16,479 nt of DNA from Bordetella parapertussis (GCA_945883145.1 CAMCXB010000053.1:1-16479); one strand, 5' to 3'. Positions 6,711-13,823 are shown, counted from the stretch's first letter. Notes: generated by a model from the letters alone, not told the origin. A program made the numbers and translations.

Positions 6711-7610
6711 ATGACAGCACCGTTCGCTTCCCAAGCCTTAGTGCCGGGTGGTCAGCAAGCGCTGGCTCTCGGTTTTTCTGGCAGTCTGGGAAATCTTGAT
6801 GCTTATATTTCAGCAGTTAACCGTCTACCCATGCTGTCACATGAGGAAGAGATCTCGCTTGCACAGCGTTTACGAGATCAAAATGACTTAGCTGCTGCGC
6901 AAGCCTTGGTTATGTCCCATCTTCGTTTGGTGGTTTCTATAGCGCGTGGCTATCTAGGTTATGGCTTACCGCATGCTGATCTCATACAAGAAGGCAATGT
7001 AGGCTTAATGAAAGCGGTAAAACGGTTCGATCCTGATCAGGGCGTACGTTTAGTGTCCTATGCTATGCATTGGATTAAAGCTGAAATGCATGAATATATT
7101 TTACGCAACTGGCGTATGGTGAAGTTGGCTACTACGAAAGCACAACGTAAATTATTTTTTAATTTACGCAGTCATAAAACTGGCCTGGATACGATGACAC
7201 CAGATCAAGTCAGCGCATTGGCTACTACGCTCAATGTTAAACCTGAAGAAGTAACGGAAATGGAAATGCGCATGTCAGGTCGCGACATTGCGCTTGAGTC
7301 ACCAACTGACGATGATGACGATAAATTTTCACCTATTGCTTATTTATCTTCTGAGTCTACTGAGCCAGGTAAGGTTTTAGAATCACGTCAGTTTGATAAA
7401 TTACAATCCGAAGGTTTAGAGAGTGCGTTGTCAAATTTGGATGCGCGTTCACGACGCATTATTGAATCGCGTTGGTTAGCTAATGATGATGGATCAGGTG
7501 CGACCTTGCATGATCTCGCTACTGAGTTCAATGTATCTGCTGAACGTGTGCGTCAGATTGAAGCTAGCGCTTTAAAGAAAATGAAAGCGTCTTTAGCCGA
7601 ATATGTATAA
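6711..7610 (+). CDS. rpoH: Heat-shock sigma factor RpoH (sigma-32)
   Basis: This alternative sigma factor directs RNA polymerase to heat-shock promoters for chaperones and proteases. The 299-residue protein has sigma region 2 (about 60-135: LRLVVSIARGYLGYG, DLIQEGNVGLMKAVKRFDP, SYAMHWIKAEMHEYILRNW). The RpoH box QRKLFFNLR (145-153) distinguishes RpoH from other sigma factors. Region 4 ends in a helix-turn-helix (about 265-288, LATEFNVSAERVRQIEASAL). An acidic DDDDDK patch (200-205) sits in the linker, where RpoH proteins are usually acidic. AGGAGA (6701-6706) is a strong ribosome-binding site for the ATG at 6711. Upstream lies a perfect CIRCE repeat, implying HrcA repression; downstream is a bidirectional terminator shared with the convergent sco gene. 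Confidence 0.97.
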   Translation: MTAPFASQALVPGGQQALALGFSGSLGNLDAYISAVNRLPMLSHEEEISLAQRLRDQNDLAAAQALVMSHLRLVVSIARGYLGYGLPHADLIQEGNVGLMKAVKRFDPDQGVRLVSYAMHWIKAEMHEYILRNWRMVKLATTKAQRKLFFNLRSHKTGLDTMTPDQVSALATTLNVKPEEVTEMEMRMSGRDIALESPTDDDDDKFSPIAYLSSESTEPGKVLESRQFDKLQSEGLESALSNLDARSRRIIESRWLANDDGSGATLHDLATEFNVSAERVRQIEASALKKMKASLAEYV

Positions 7611-7627
7611 GTGATACGCTGCATACT

Positions 7628-7660
7628 AAAAAGCCCTTCCGTCTAAGAAGGGCTTTTTTT
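7628..7660. terminator. Bidirectional intrinsic terminator between rpoH and sco
   Basis: AAGCCCTTC (7631-7639) pairs with GAAGGGCTT (7647-7655) around a seven-base loop. A runs of five on the left and T runs of seven on the right (7654-7660) give a U-tract in both directions. It ends rpoH on the plus strand and sco on the minus strand. Its T-tract overlaps the sco stop codon (7659-7661). Confidence 0.93.
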
Positions 7661-8276
7661 ATTCTTGCTGCGGATTCGATGTTGAATCAAGCAATGCACG
7701 TATGTCTTTTACTATCGGATCCGCACCTTGTCCATGTCGTATGAATAATCGTATGTGACCCTGCGTGTCAAATAGATAGCTACCTGCCGTATGGTCTATG
7801 GTGTATCCCGATCCTGATTTAGCCGGAATTTTTTGTACAAATAATTTAAATTCTTTCGCTACTTCATCAGTTGCTGCCTTGTCTCCAACCAATCCAAGAA
7901 AACGTGGATGAAAAGCAGGCACATAACGCGACAAGAGTGCAGGCGTATCTCTATCAGGATCTAGCGTAACAAATAAAATTTGAACCTTATCTGCATCTTT
8001 TTCTAACAACTGCATGACATTCGCCATCTCAGACAAGGTGGTTGGACACACATCGGGACATTGTGTATAGCCAAAAAATACGAGTACCAACTTTCCACGA
8101 AAATCTTCTATGGTCCGTGGTTGCCCATTGTGATCAATTAGAGAAAATTTTCGTGCATAGTCAATTCCAGTAATGTCGGTATTAACGAATGCAATTTTTG
8201 GGACTGAGGGAGTGAGCTTATTATCGCAAGCAACTAAAGCAGTCAGCGCAACTAAGATTAAAAACAGAATGCGCAT
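7659..8276 (-). CDS. Sco1/SenC-family copper chaperone lipoprotein
   Basis: Sco proteins are membrane-anchored thioredoxin-fold copper chaperones that help metallate the CuA site of cytochrome oxidase subunit II. From the ATG at 8276 the product is 205 residues. A lipoprotein signal MRILFLILVALTALVAC has a lipobox LVAC (C17). The copper motif CPDVC (C73, C77) lies in GYTQCPDVCPTTLSEM, and the distal copper histidine H162 is in YTIDHTAGSYLFD. All three Sco copper ligands are present. It is the last gene of the SURF1-to-sco assembly run. An in-frame TTG at 8282 would add two residues and overlap the ctaB stop as TTGA; I prefer the ATG two bases after that stop. No clear Shine-Dalgarno precedes either, which suggests coupling to ctaB translation. 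Confidence 0.94.
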   Translation of the reverse strand: MRILFLILVALTALVACDNKLTPSVPKIAFVNTDITGIDYARKFSLIDHNGQPRTIEDFRGKLVLVFFGYTQCPDVCPTTLSEMANVMQLLEKDADKVQILFVTLDPDRDTPALLSRYVPAFHPRFLGLVGDKAATDEVAKEFKLFVQKIPAKSGSGYTIDHTAGSYLFDTQGHIRLFIRHGQGADPIVKDIRALLDSTSNPQQE

Positions 8277-8278
8277 AA

Positions 8279-9163
8279 TCAAAATGGTAAATAATGATCG
8301 ACTAGCAAAGCTACGAAAAGAATTGACAAGTAAATAATCGAATAAGTGAATGCTTGTCGAGCAATTAAATCAGAATAATGTTTATACAGTCGCCATGCGT
8401 ACCAAAGATAAATGATACCTAATATGCTTGCACTAGCTAGATAAATCAAACCACTCATTTTGACTGCAAAGGGCAACATGGTTGTTGCCACTAATACGAT
8501 CGTGTACAACAAAATCTGAAACTGTGTGAATGCAAGACCATGCGTAATTGGCAGCATAGGCAAACCAGACTTTGCATAGTCATCTCTTCTATAGAGTGCT
8601 AACGACCAGAAATGCGGCGGCGTCCATACAAAAATGATTAAAACTAATATCCACGCTTGCATAGGCACGTCATTCGCAATCGCAGCCCATCCTAATGCAG
8701 GTGGCATTGCACCTGAGAGTCCACCAATCACAATATTTTGAGGTGTCGCAGGTTTTAAGATGATGGTGTAAATCACTGCATAACCGACAAACGTTGCAAA
8801 GGTAAGCCACATCGTGAGTGGATTAACCAATGTATACAAGACCCACATTCCTGCGCCGCCAATCAGGCCCGAAAATAACAATGTTTGTACAACAGTGATT
8901 TCTCCGCGCGCCATTGGTCTACGTGCAGTGCGCGCCATACGTGAATCAATCTCACGTTCAACCAAACAATTGACTGCAAACGCTGCACCCGCTAATAACC
9001 AAATACCAATTGTTGCCGATAACAATAAACGCCAATCTGGCAACCCAGGAACGGCCAGAAACATGCCTATCACAGCGCAAAAGACGGCGAGTTGCGTCAC
9101 CCTAGGCTTGGTGAGCGCCCAGTATTGCGCAATGCGATTAGTGTGAAGTGCCAGAGAGTTCAT
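8279..9163 (-). CDS. ctaB: Protoheme IX farnesyltransferase (haem o synthase)
   Basis: CtaB (CyoE/COX10) attaches a farnesyl group to the haem b vinyl group to give haem o, the precursor of haem a for the oxidase in this window. The 294-residue UbiA-superfamily membrane protein has about eight or nine hydrophobic spans. The first polyprenyl-diphosphate/Mg motif is NCLVEREIDSRMARTARRP (65-83), with the N-x3-E-x3-D pattern (N65, E69, D73) where E. coli CyoE has Asp at the middle position. The second conserved loop is YRRDDYAKSGLPMLP (191-205), after TPPHFWSLAL. It starts 9 bases after the ctaA stop and nearly abuts sco. The length is normal. Confidence 0.96.
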   Translation of the reverse strand: MNSLALHTNRIAQYWALTKPRVTQLAVFCAVIGMFLAVPGLPDWRLLLSATIGIWLLAGAAFAVNCLVEREIDSRMARTARRPMARGEITVVQTLLFSGLIGGAGMWVLYTLVNPLTMWLTFATFVGYAVIYTIILKPATPQNIVIGGLSGAMPPALGWAAIANDVPMQAWILVLIIFVWTPPHFWSLALYRRDDYAKSGLPMLPITHGLAFTQFQILLYTIVLVATTMLPFAVKMSGLIYLASASILGIIYLWYAWRLYKHYSDLIARQAFTYSIIYLSILFVALLVDHYLPF

Positions 9164-9172
9164 GCTTAGCGA

Positions 9173-10282
9173 TCAGGTCAGCGAACTATGTTCGCTATGC
9201 TCTGTGCGAGCAGATTGCCCAGTTAGAGAGATCCGGTAGTTTAACATGGCAAGCAGAAAAACAAGCGCGGCAGCACCGGCATTGTGCGCGACTGCAACTG
9301 CCAAAGGCCAATCAAATTGAACGGTGACTGCGCCGGAGATAAGTTGCAATATCAGTACGACCAACAAACCTTGAGCAAGTTTTTTAAACGCTGAAATTTT
9401 CCACGTCTGATAGACCAGAGCACCGATCGCCACAACAACAACGAACGCAAAACAGCGATGTACCCAGTTGATTGCGACCAGCGCTGAGAAAGGTAAATAC
9501 TCACCATTCGCTGTCATTCCTAAATGACGCCACAGTGTATATCCCTGCTCCAGATTCATCTCCGGCATGAATTGCGACTGACAGAGAGGAAATCCGCCAC
9601 ATGCTAAAGCTGCATAGTTGGTACTCACCCAACCGCCTAAAGCAATTTGCATCCCTAATAAAACAAACGTGACCGCAGCAAGAATTTTTAAATTATTTGT
9701 GATGATTGTGGTTACTGGCTCATACACTGTTTGTCGTAGTGCATGCCAACAAAGTAGCGCGAGTAAACTTAATCCTAATAACAAATGCGTCGTCACAATA
9801 ATGGGCTGTAATTTCAATGTGACAGTCCACGCACCGAATGCACCTTGAATACAAACAAATACTAAGAGCACTAGTGGCAAAGCAGGATGATAGCGACTGA
9901 TTTTATTTTTTCGCCAGTGGTGAACTGCGCCAACACAGATTGCAATGATAAGCACGCCAACTGCCATCGCTAGATAGCGATGTATCATTTCTATCCATGC
10001 TTTAAACACTGTCACAGGACCTGTAGGCATTGCAGACTGAGCCGCACTAATATCATCATGTGCTAAGAAAGGATTGGCTTCACCATAACAACCTGGCCAA
10101 TCGGGGCAACCCAAACCTGAATCCGTTAAACGTGTAAATGCACCAAAGACAATTAAGTCAAAAGTTAAAAATACCGTTACCCAAGCCAAACGTTTAAATT
10201 TATCTTCACCTCTTGAAAGATAAACAATCACGCCTGGCACTAGCGCGATAATGAGACCTTTTAATGCAAGCAACATCCACAT
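9173..10282 (-). CDS. ctaA: Haem a synthase (COX15/CtaA family)
   Basis: CtaA oxidises the C8 methyl of haem o to a formyl group, giving haem a. The 369-residue protein has about eight membrane spans. The signature region GAFTRLTDSGLGCPDWPGC (47-65) carries the conserved cysteine pair C59 and C65. EMIHRYLA (98-105) supplies a haem-ligand histidine (H101). THLLLGL follows mid-protein, and matching segments in the second half (WVHRCFAF and VAHNAGAAALVF) supply the other histidines. A second cysteine pair is in LACGGFPLCQSQF. It lies 4 bases downstream of the Sco-like gene and 9 bases upstream of ctaB, so the haem o and haem a steps are co-expressed. Length and motifs are typical of the proteobacterial type. 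Confidence 0.95.
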   Translation of the reverse strand: MWMLLALKGLIIALVPGVIVYLSRGEDKFKRLAWVTVFLTFDLIVFGAFTRLTDSGLGCPDWPGCYGEANPFLAHDDISAAQSAMPTGPVTVFKAWIEMIHRYLAMAVGVLIIAICVGAVHHWRKNKISRYHPALPLVLLVFVCIQGAFGAWTVTLKLQPIIVTTHLLLGLSLLALLCWHALRQTVYEPVTTIITNNLKILAAVTFVLLGMQIALGGWVSTNYAALACGGFPLCQSQFMPEMNLEQGYTLWRHLGMTANGEYLPFSALVAINWVHRCFAFVVVVAIGALVYQTWKISAFKKLAQGLLVVLILQLISGAVTVQFDWPLAVAVAHNAGAAALVFLLAMLNYRISLTGQSARTEHSEHSSLT

Positions 10283-10286
10283 AGAT

Positions 10287-10901
10287 TTATCCTATGCGTG
10301 AAGCTCTAAGTAATTTAAGAATATCTTTTTTAATTTTATTCGGATCACCTGCTTTAGGAAAACGCATCATAAGATTTCCTAGAGGATCAATCATATAAAG
10401 ATGATCTTCAATTTTTGTATCTGCTTCGGCTGGCAGCCACGCATGTAATTCTGCACTCTGCGCTCTGAATAAATGCGTTCCATCATATTCACGCATTAAA
10501 ACTATTTCTAGCGGCGCTTTATCTGTGATTAACCATACACGCTCTATACGATCCATTTCTTTACCTTGAGTTAATCGTATTTGTCGCATGAAGAATAATT
10601 TTTCCTTACATGCTTTATCGCAGTTTGCGCTATCAACTTGTAAAAAAATCCATTTACCTTTGAACTGATTTAAGTTGGCTGGTTGTCCATCAATCGTTTG
10701 CAGTGCAAGTTGCGGAATGGGATAAGCACGCGGATCTAATAATGCGCCATAGTTAGTCCGTGTTTCCGGCTTAATTAAGTAATACGTTACATAAGAAAAA
10801 ATCAAAGGTGCAGCACAGGCAGCAATTACCAATAACAAAATGATTTTGTTTTTACGTGTAGTACCGTGTTGAACTTCGGAAGATGTTTGTTTAGCTTGCA
10901 C
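10287..10901 (-). CDS. Membrane-anchored thioredoxin-fold (Sco-like) protein, putative oxidase assembly factor
   Basis: I do not know a gene name for this 204-residue protein. It has a polar N-terminus, one membrane span (about 19-41) and a domain facing the periplasm. That domain looks like a divergent Sco/thioredoxin fold: IDGQPANLNQFKGKWIFLQV (70-89) parallels the approach to the Sco motif. It is followed by CDKAC (C94, C98), a CxxxC pair at the place of Sco's CPxxC, and EDHLYMIDPLGNLMMRF (165-181) with H167 near the place of Sco's distal histidine. The proline of CPxxC is missing, and the His-to-Asp distance is three residues shorter than in the sco gene at 7659. It overlaps the SURF1 gene by 11 bases and precedes ctaA by 4, so a role in oxidase assembly (copper delivery or thiol reduction) is likely but inferred. 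Confidence 0.8.
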   Translation of the reverse strand: MQAKQTSSEVQHGTTRKNKIILLLVIAACAAPLIFSYVTYYLIKPETRTNYGALLDPRAYPIPQLALQTIDGQPANLNQFKGKWIFLQVDSANCDKACKEKLFFMRQIRLTQGKEMDRIERVWLITDKAPLEIVLMREYDGTHLFRAQSAELHAWLPAEADTKIEDHLYMIDPLGNLMMRFPKAGDPNKIKKDILKLLRASRIG

Positions 10902-11601
10902 GCTTGATTCCTGTCGCTATAAAAAATAATAAAGCAGTGACTGCCAATCCATACCATTGAAAGGCATAGCCACTATGTTTTTCCATACCTAAGCTAGGTT
11001 GTGGCCAATCTCTAATTAAGCCATCTGCTGATTCACTGGTTTGCTCAATAATGAAATTTTCTATTCTTAGCCCACTCGCTTTACTTAACTCAGTCACTTC
11101 TAGATTTTGTCTGATCACGCCAGACTGAAATGCTGGCTCACTACCTAATTGCATCACGTGACCTACTGATTCACGCACCTTACCTTCTAGTTGCAGCACA
11201 CCTTCTGGTGTGGGTATGATCGGCAATTGAACGCGATTTTGTGAATCACGTGGCAGCCATCCACGCATTACTAATAGGATTTTTTCACTATCCTTTAACT
11301 TAAAAGGCATGAGTAAATAGAATCCCGCTTTACCTTGATAAGGACGGTTATCTAAATAAATGGGCCACTGCGCTATGAATGATCCCGTCATCTGCACAGA
11401 GCGGAAATACGCTGGCGCTTTTCCTTCATTTAACAATTGCATATCGAGTGGTGGCAGTGCAGCTTGCAAGGTCTGTTCACTTGCCAGTCGCTGCTTTTCC
11501 TCTGCGCGACGCGACTGCCAATTCCCTAGCGATAGCGCGATCAATGCCACCATCACGGCCGCTAAAAAGGGGATGAATCGGAAAGTAAATGACATTCGCA
11601 T
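10891..11601 (-). CDS. SURF1-family cytochrome oxidase assembly protein
   Basis: SURF1 proteins help insert haem a into subunit I of aa3-type oxidases. The 236-residue product has the family layout: an N-terminal span (about 8-27) running into GNWQSRRAEEK (26-36), a periplasmic domain with RPYQGKAGFYLLMPF (86-100) and RGWLPRD (113-119), and a C-terminal span preceded by KHSGYAFQWYGLA (208-220). The end matches the conserved HxxYAxQWF-like signature. It is the first gene of the SURF1, Sco-like, ctaA, ctaB, sco run, and its 3' end overlaps the next gene by 11 bases. An alternative ATG two codons downstream (8-residue numbering shift is not implied; only two residues are lost) is possible, as no clear ribosome-binding site separates them. 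Confidence 0.94.
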   Translation of the reverse strand: MRMSFTFRFIPFLAAVMVALIALSLGNWQSRRAEEKQRLASEQTLQAALPPLDMQLLNEGKAPAYFRSVQMTGSFIAQWPIYLDNRPYQGKAGFYLLMPFKLKDSEKILLVMRGWLPRDSQNRVQLPIIPTPEGVLQLEGKVRESVGHVMQLGSEPAFQSGVIRQNLEVTELSKASGLRIENFIIEQTSESADGLIRDWPQPSLGMEKHSGYAFQWYGLAVTALLFFIATGIKRAS

Positions 11602-11707
11602 TACAATGGTTCTCTGGCAAGTTTGCTGTTGATCTTAAACTCTTTAACCACATCATTTAATTCGGCGCTGCTAGCTAGAATTACAATCTGATAAAACACA
11701 CACTATC
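11602..11707. promoter_or_regulatory. Divergent intergenic region between SURF1 and the DUF2909 gene
   Basis: These 106 bases must drive the DUF2909 gene rightwards and probably the SURF1-to-sco genes leftwards, because a terminator closes the oxidase structural operon just beyond. On the plus strand TACAAT (11682-11687) is a good -10 hexamer 20 bases before the ATG, but no good -35 lies 16-18 bases upstream. On the minus strand TTGTAA (complement of 11682-11687) could be a -35, without a clear -10. No strong ribosome-binding site precedes either gene. Promoters are inferred from gene orientation more than from sequence. Confidence 0.35.
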
Positions 11708-11911
11708 ATGAAAATTCTTGTCGCGATTGCCTTCATTCTTATCATTGCCAGCTTGGGCTCAGCGCTAATTTTTTTAATGCGCGACAAAGGTCAAAGTAAC
11801 CGCACAGTCTATGCATTAGCCCTGCGTGTCGGCTTCTCTATCTTGTTATTTGCCTTACTATTAATTGCGCATCACTTAGGCTGGATACAACCTACAGGTA
11901 TTGTGTATTAA
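11708..11911 (+). CDS. DUF2909-type twin transmembrane protein
   Basis: This is a 67-residue protein with two membrane spans (about 3-23 and 37-57), joined by a charged loop MRDKGQSNRTVYALALRVG (24-42) and ending LGWIQPTGIVY. I recognise this as the DUF2909 small membrane protein found beside oxidase genes in betaproteobacteria; its function is not established. It is the only plus-strand gene within the oxidase region: convergent with ctaE, from which a terminator separates it, and divergent from SURF1. Its conserved place suggests a role connected with the oxidase or its assembly, but nothing in the sequence gives a biochemical activity. Confidence 0.88.
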   Translation: MKILVAIAFILIIASLGSALIFLMRDKGQSNRTVYALALRVGFSILLFALLLIAHHLGWIQPTGIVY

Positions 11912-11935
11912 TCCTGATTTTTTTGCTGAAGCATG

Positions 11936-11965
11936 AAAAAAGCCGCACCGAAGTGCGGCTTTTTT
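11936..11965. terminator. Bidirectional intrinsic terminator between the DUF2909 gene and ctaE
   Basis: A perfect 13-bp stem pairs 11936-11948 with 11953-11965 (core AGCCGCAC/GTGCGGCT) around the loop CGAA. Six A's on one flank and six T's on the other give U-tracts in both directions. It ends the small plus-strand gene and the oxidase operon on the minus strand. Confidence 0.95.
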
Positions 11966-11977
11966 ATATGTTGCGAA

Positions 11978-12838
11978 TTACAGCCAGTACACAACAACGT
12001 AGAGACCAAGCCATACTACGTCAACAAAGTGCCAGTACCAAGCAGCGCCTTCGAATGCGAAATGATGGTCAGCAGTGAAGTGACCTTTCATTACACGATA
12101 TAAGACTACGGACAACATGATCGCACCCATGGTTACATGGAAGCCATGAAAGCCAGTCAACATGAAGAAGGTGGAACCGTAGATACCTGATGTTAATTTC
12201 AAATTAAGTTCTGAATAAGCATGCATGTACTCATAAGCTTGGAAGCCCATGAAGATTGCGCCTAACAAAATTGTCGCAAACAACCAAAGCGCTGTTTTAC
12301 TGCGATCACCCGCACGTAATGCATGATGAGAAATCGTCAGCGTTACACCTGAAGCCAACAATAAAGCAGTGTTAATTGTAGGAATGGGGAAAGGACCCAT
12401 GGTCTGGAATTTATCCACCACACCACCAGGACCACCCGTACCCCAATGTGCTGCAAAATCTGGCCACAGGAGTTTGTGATCTAAGTCAGCTAACCAAGGC
12501 ATGCTGATGCTACGAGCATAGAACAAAGCACCGAAGAAGGCGCCAAAGAACATGACTTCAGAAAAGATGAACCAGCTCATGCTCCAACGATAAGAAGTAT
12601 CGATACGTGCGCTATATAAACCACCTTCGGATTCAGAGATAGCTTCACCGAACCAGAAATACAGTACAGCCAACATCGCCACAATGCCGAGTAAATTAAC
12701 TGGCTGACCCCATGCAATACCATTCACCCAAGCAGAAGCACCTGCCATCGTGATTAGCATGGATAAACCAGCAAGTACCGGCCATTGCGATGGATTCGGT
12801 ATGAAATAATATGGCGCTTTGCCTTGTTGTGTGCTCAT
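11978..12838 (-). CDS. ctaE: Cytochrome c oxidase subunit III
   Basis: Subunit III has no redox centre; it stabilises subunit I and supports proton uptake. The 286-residue protein has seven hydrophobic spans. The conserved WFIFSEVMFFGAFFGALFYAR segment begins near residue 89 and contains the membrane glutamate E94. A HGFHVTMGAIML segment and the C-terminal WYWHFVDVVWLGLYVVVYWL complete the signature. A strong AGGGGA ribosome-binding site lies just before the ATG at 12838. It is the last gene of the ctaC-to-ctaE run, 31 bases after the DUF2970 gene, and is followed by a bidirectional terminator. Confidence 0.97.
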   Translation of the reverse strand: MSTQQGKAPYYFIPNPSQWPVLAGLSMLITMAGASAWVNGIAWGQPVNLLGIVAMLAVLYFWFGEAISESEGGLYSARIDTSYRWSMSWFIFSEVMFFGAFFGALFYARSISMPWLADLDHKLLWPDFAAHWGTGGPGGVVDKFQTMGPFPIPTINTALLLASGVTLTISHHALRAGDRSKTALWLFATILLGAIFMGFQAYEYMHAYSELNLKLTSGIYGSTFFMLTGFHGFHVTMGAIMLSVVLYRVMKGHFTADHHFAFEGAAWYWHFVDVVWLGLYVVVYWL

Positions 12839-12869
12839 CTACATCCCCTGATTACAGTGTTCAAACAAT

Positions 12870-13085
12870 TCATTTTGCAACTACCATTTTTACTATGAAC
12901 AGCAAAGTCATAATAAAAATAATAGCCGCAATCACTCCAGCAATAATGACATACAGTGGATTCAGTTTCGCTGTGTCTTCTTCATAGTCGCTATTTTTTC
13001 GCACACCGAAGAAAGACCACATCACAGCCTTAACTGTCGCTAGAAATGACATAGGACGCTGAGTTGCTTCTTTCAGTTCTTCCAT
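12870..13085 (-). CDS. DUF2970-family small membrane protein
   Basis: This is a 71-residue protein with an amphipathic first half containing VKAVMWSFFGVRKNSDYEED (18-37) and one C-terminal membrane span (about 44-66). The MWSFFGVRK stretch and overall design match DUF2970, a family of unknown function commonly found between ctaG and ctaE in betaproteobacteria. It lies 11 bases after ctaG and 31 bases before ctaE. A single-span accessory subunit or assembly helper of the oxidase is the natural guess, but no activity can be read from the sequence. A 10-bp palindrome GAGCTAGCTC (13094-13103) lies over the ctaG stop just upstream and may be incidental. Confidence 0.88.
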   Translation of the reverse strand: MEELKEATQRPMSFLATVKAVMWSFFGVRKNSDYEEDTAKLNPLYVIIAGVIAAIIFIMTLLFIVKMVVAK

Positions 13086-13096
13086 ATGCTCTCGAG

Positions 13097-13666
13097 CTAG
13101 CTCGCCTGTTTTTTAACTGCAATACCCACTTCAAAAAATGTATAAGACAAGGTAATGATCTTTACACTCTTAGGCAAAGCCGGATCTATATAAAAACTCA
13201 CCGGCATTTGTCTTTTCTCTTTTGGCCCTAATACTTGCTGCTTAAAACAAAAGCACTCAAGCTTTTTAAAATGCTGTGCTGCTTCTTGTGGCGCATAACT
13301 AGGAATCGCTTGAGCCTCCATGCTACGCGACTGAGTATTCTCAACCTCATACACCACGAGCGCCATTTCTCCAGGATGCACCTGAACGCTAGATTGCAAA
13401 GGACGAAAATGCCAAGGCCCTTGCGAATTTGCATCAAATTCTATGGTCACAGTTCGACTACTGTCGATTTGTGAATTTACTGATGTAACTGTTTTACTTT
13501 CCTGTACAGCCAACACATTGATACCTGTCAGCTCACAAATCTTTTGGTATAGCGGTACTAAGGCATAACCAAACGCAAACATCATGATGGCAATCAAACC
13601 TAACTTGCCGAACATCTTCACGTTACGTTTTGCTAGTCTTTCTTTTCGCCCCTGTTGTGCATCCAT
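13097..13666 (-). CDS. ctaG: Cytochrome c oxidase assembly protein CtaG/Cox11 (CuB insertion)
   Basis: Cox11 delivers copper to the CuB centre of oxidase subunit I. The 189-residue protein has one N-terminal span (about 21-40), followed by PLYQKICELTGIN (38-50) with the conserved cysteine C44 just outside the membrane. A beta-rich domain carries the copper motif CFCF (138-141) in KLECFCFKQQ. The approach PWHFRPLQ and the C-terminal SYTFFEVG are also typical. This is the Cox11-type CtaG, not the unrelated caa3 CtaG of Bacillus. It starts one base after the stop of the 36-residue gene upstream, so the two are probably translationally coupled. DUF2970 follows 11 bases downstream. Confidence 0.96.
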   Translation of the reverse strand: MDAQQGRKERLAKRNVKMFGKLGLIAIMMFAFGYALVPLYQKICELTGINVLAVQESKTVTSVNSQIDSSRTVTIEFDANSQGPWHFRPLQSSVQVHPGEMALVVYEVENTQSRSMEAQAIPSYAPQEAAQHFKKLECFCFKQQVLGPKEKRQMPVSFYIDPALPKSVKIITLSYTFFEVGIAVKKQAS

Positions 13667-13667
13667 T

Positions 13668-13778
13668 TCAGCGCAACAAGCCTTGCTTCACAATCACACC
13701 CACAAAAAATACGACTGCAACTGATAATAAAATCAGTGCAGTACGAAAATTGTTGTTTGATTTATTTTGATCAGACAT
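13668..13778 (-). CDS. Small single-span membrane protein, probable oxidase small assembly protein (36 aa)
   Basis: Translating the minus strand from the ATG at 13776-13778 gives 36 residues: a polar start MSDQNKSNNNFRT, one membrane span ALILLSVAVVFFVGVIV and the basic end KQGLLR. It stops with TGA one base before the ctaG ATG. In betaproteobacteria a peptide of this size and shape lies between ctaD and ctaG and is annotated as a cytochrome oxidase small assembly protein; I assign it by position and design. The polar-span-basic pattern and tight coupling to Cox11 support a real gene. The ribosome-binding site (AGACC just before the ATG) is weak, and a hairpin stands immediately upstream. A role as a Cox11 helper is inference. 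Confidence 0.78.
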   Translation of the reverse strand: MSDQNKSNNNFRTALILLSVAVVFFVGVIVKQGLLR

Positions 13779-13790
13779 AAGGTCTAGTTT

Positions 13791-13813
13791 GCCGGTGGCT
13801 TAACACCACCGGC
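13791..13813. repeat. Intercistronic hairpin between ctaD and the 36-residue gene
   Basis: GCCGGTGG (13791-13798) pairs perfectly with CCACCGGC (13806-13813) around a seven-base loop. It lies 10 bases past the ctaD stop on the minus strand and is not followed by a T-run there; the sequence after the stem is AAACTAGACC. It is more likely an mRNA stabiliser or partial attenuator, lowering assembly-gene expression relative to ctaC and ctaD, than a full terminator. Confidence 0.7.
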
Positions 13814-13823
13814 ATCAGAAAAA

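Noticed and set aside
8814..9146. 110-codon open frame opposite ctaB
   Set aside because: It is a shadow of the conserved haem o synthase gene, with no family features or convincing ribosome-binding site.
13094..13103. Palindrome GAGCTAGCTC over the ctaG stop codon
   Set aside because: It is a 10-bp self-complementary site with no loop, partly coding, and has no partner nearby; chance is the simplest explanation.
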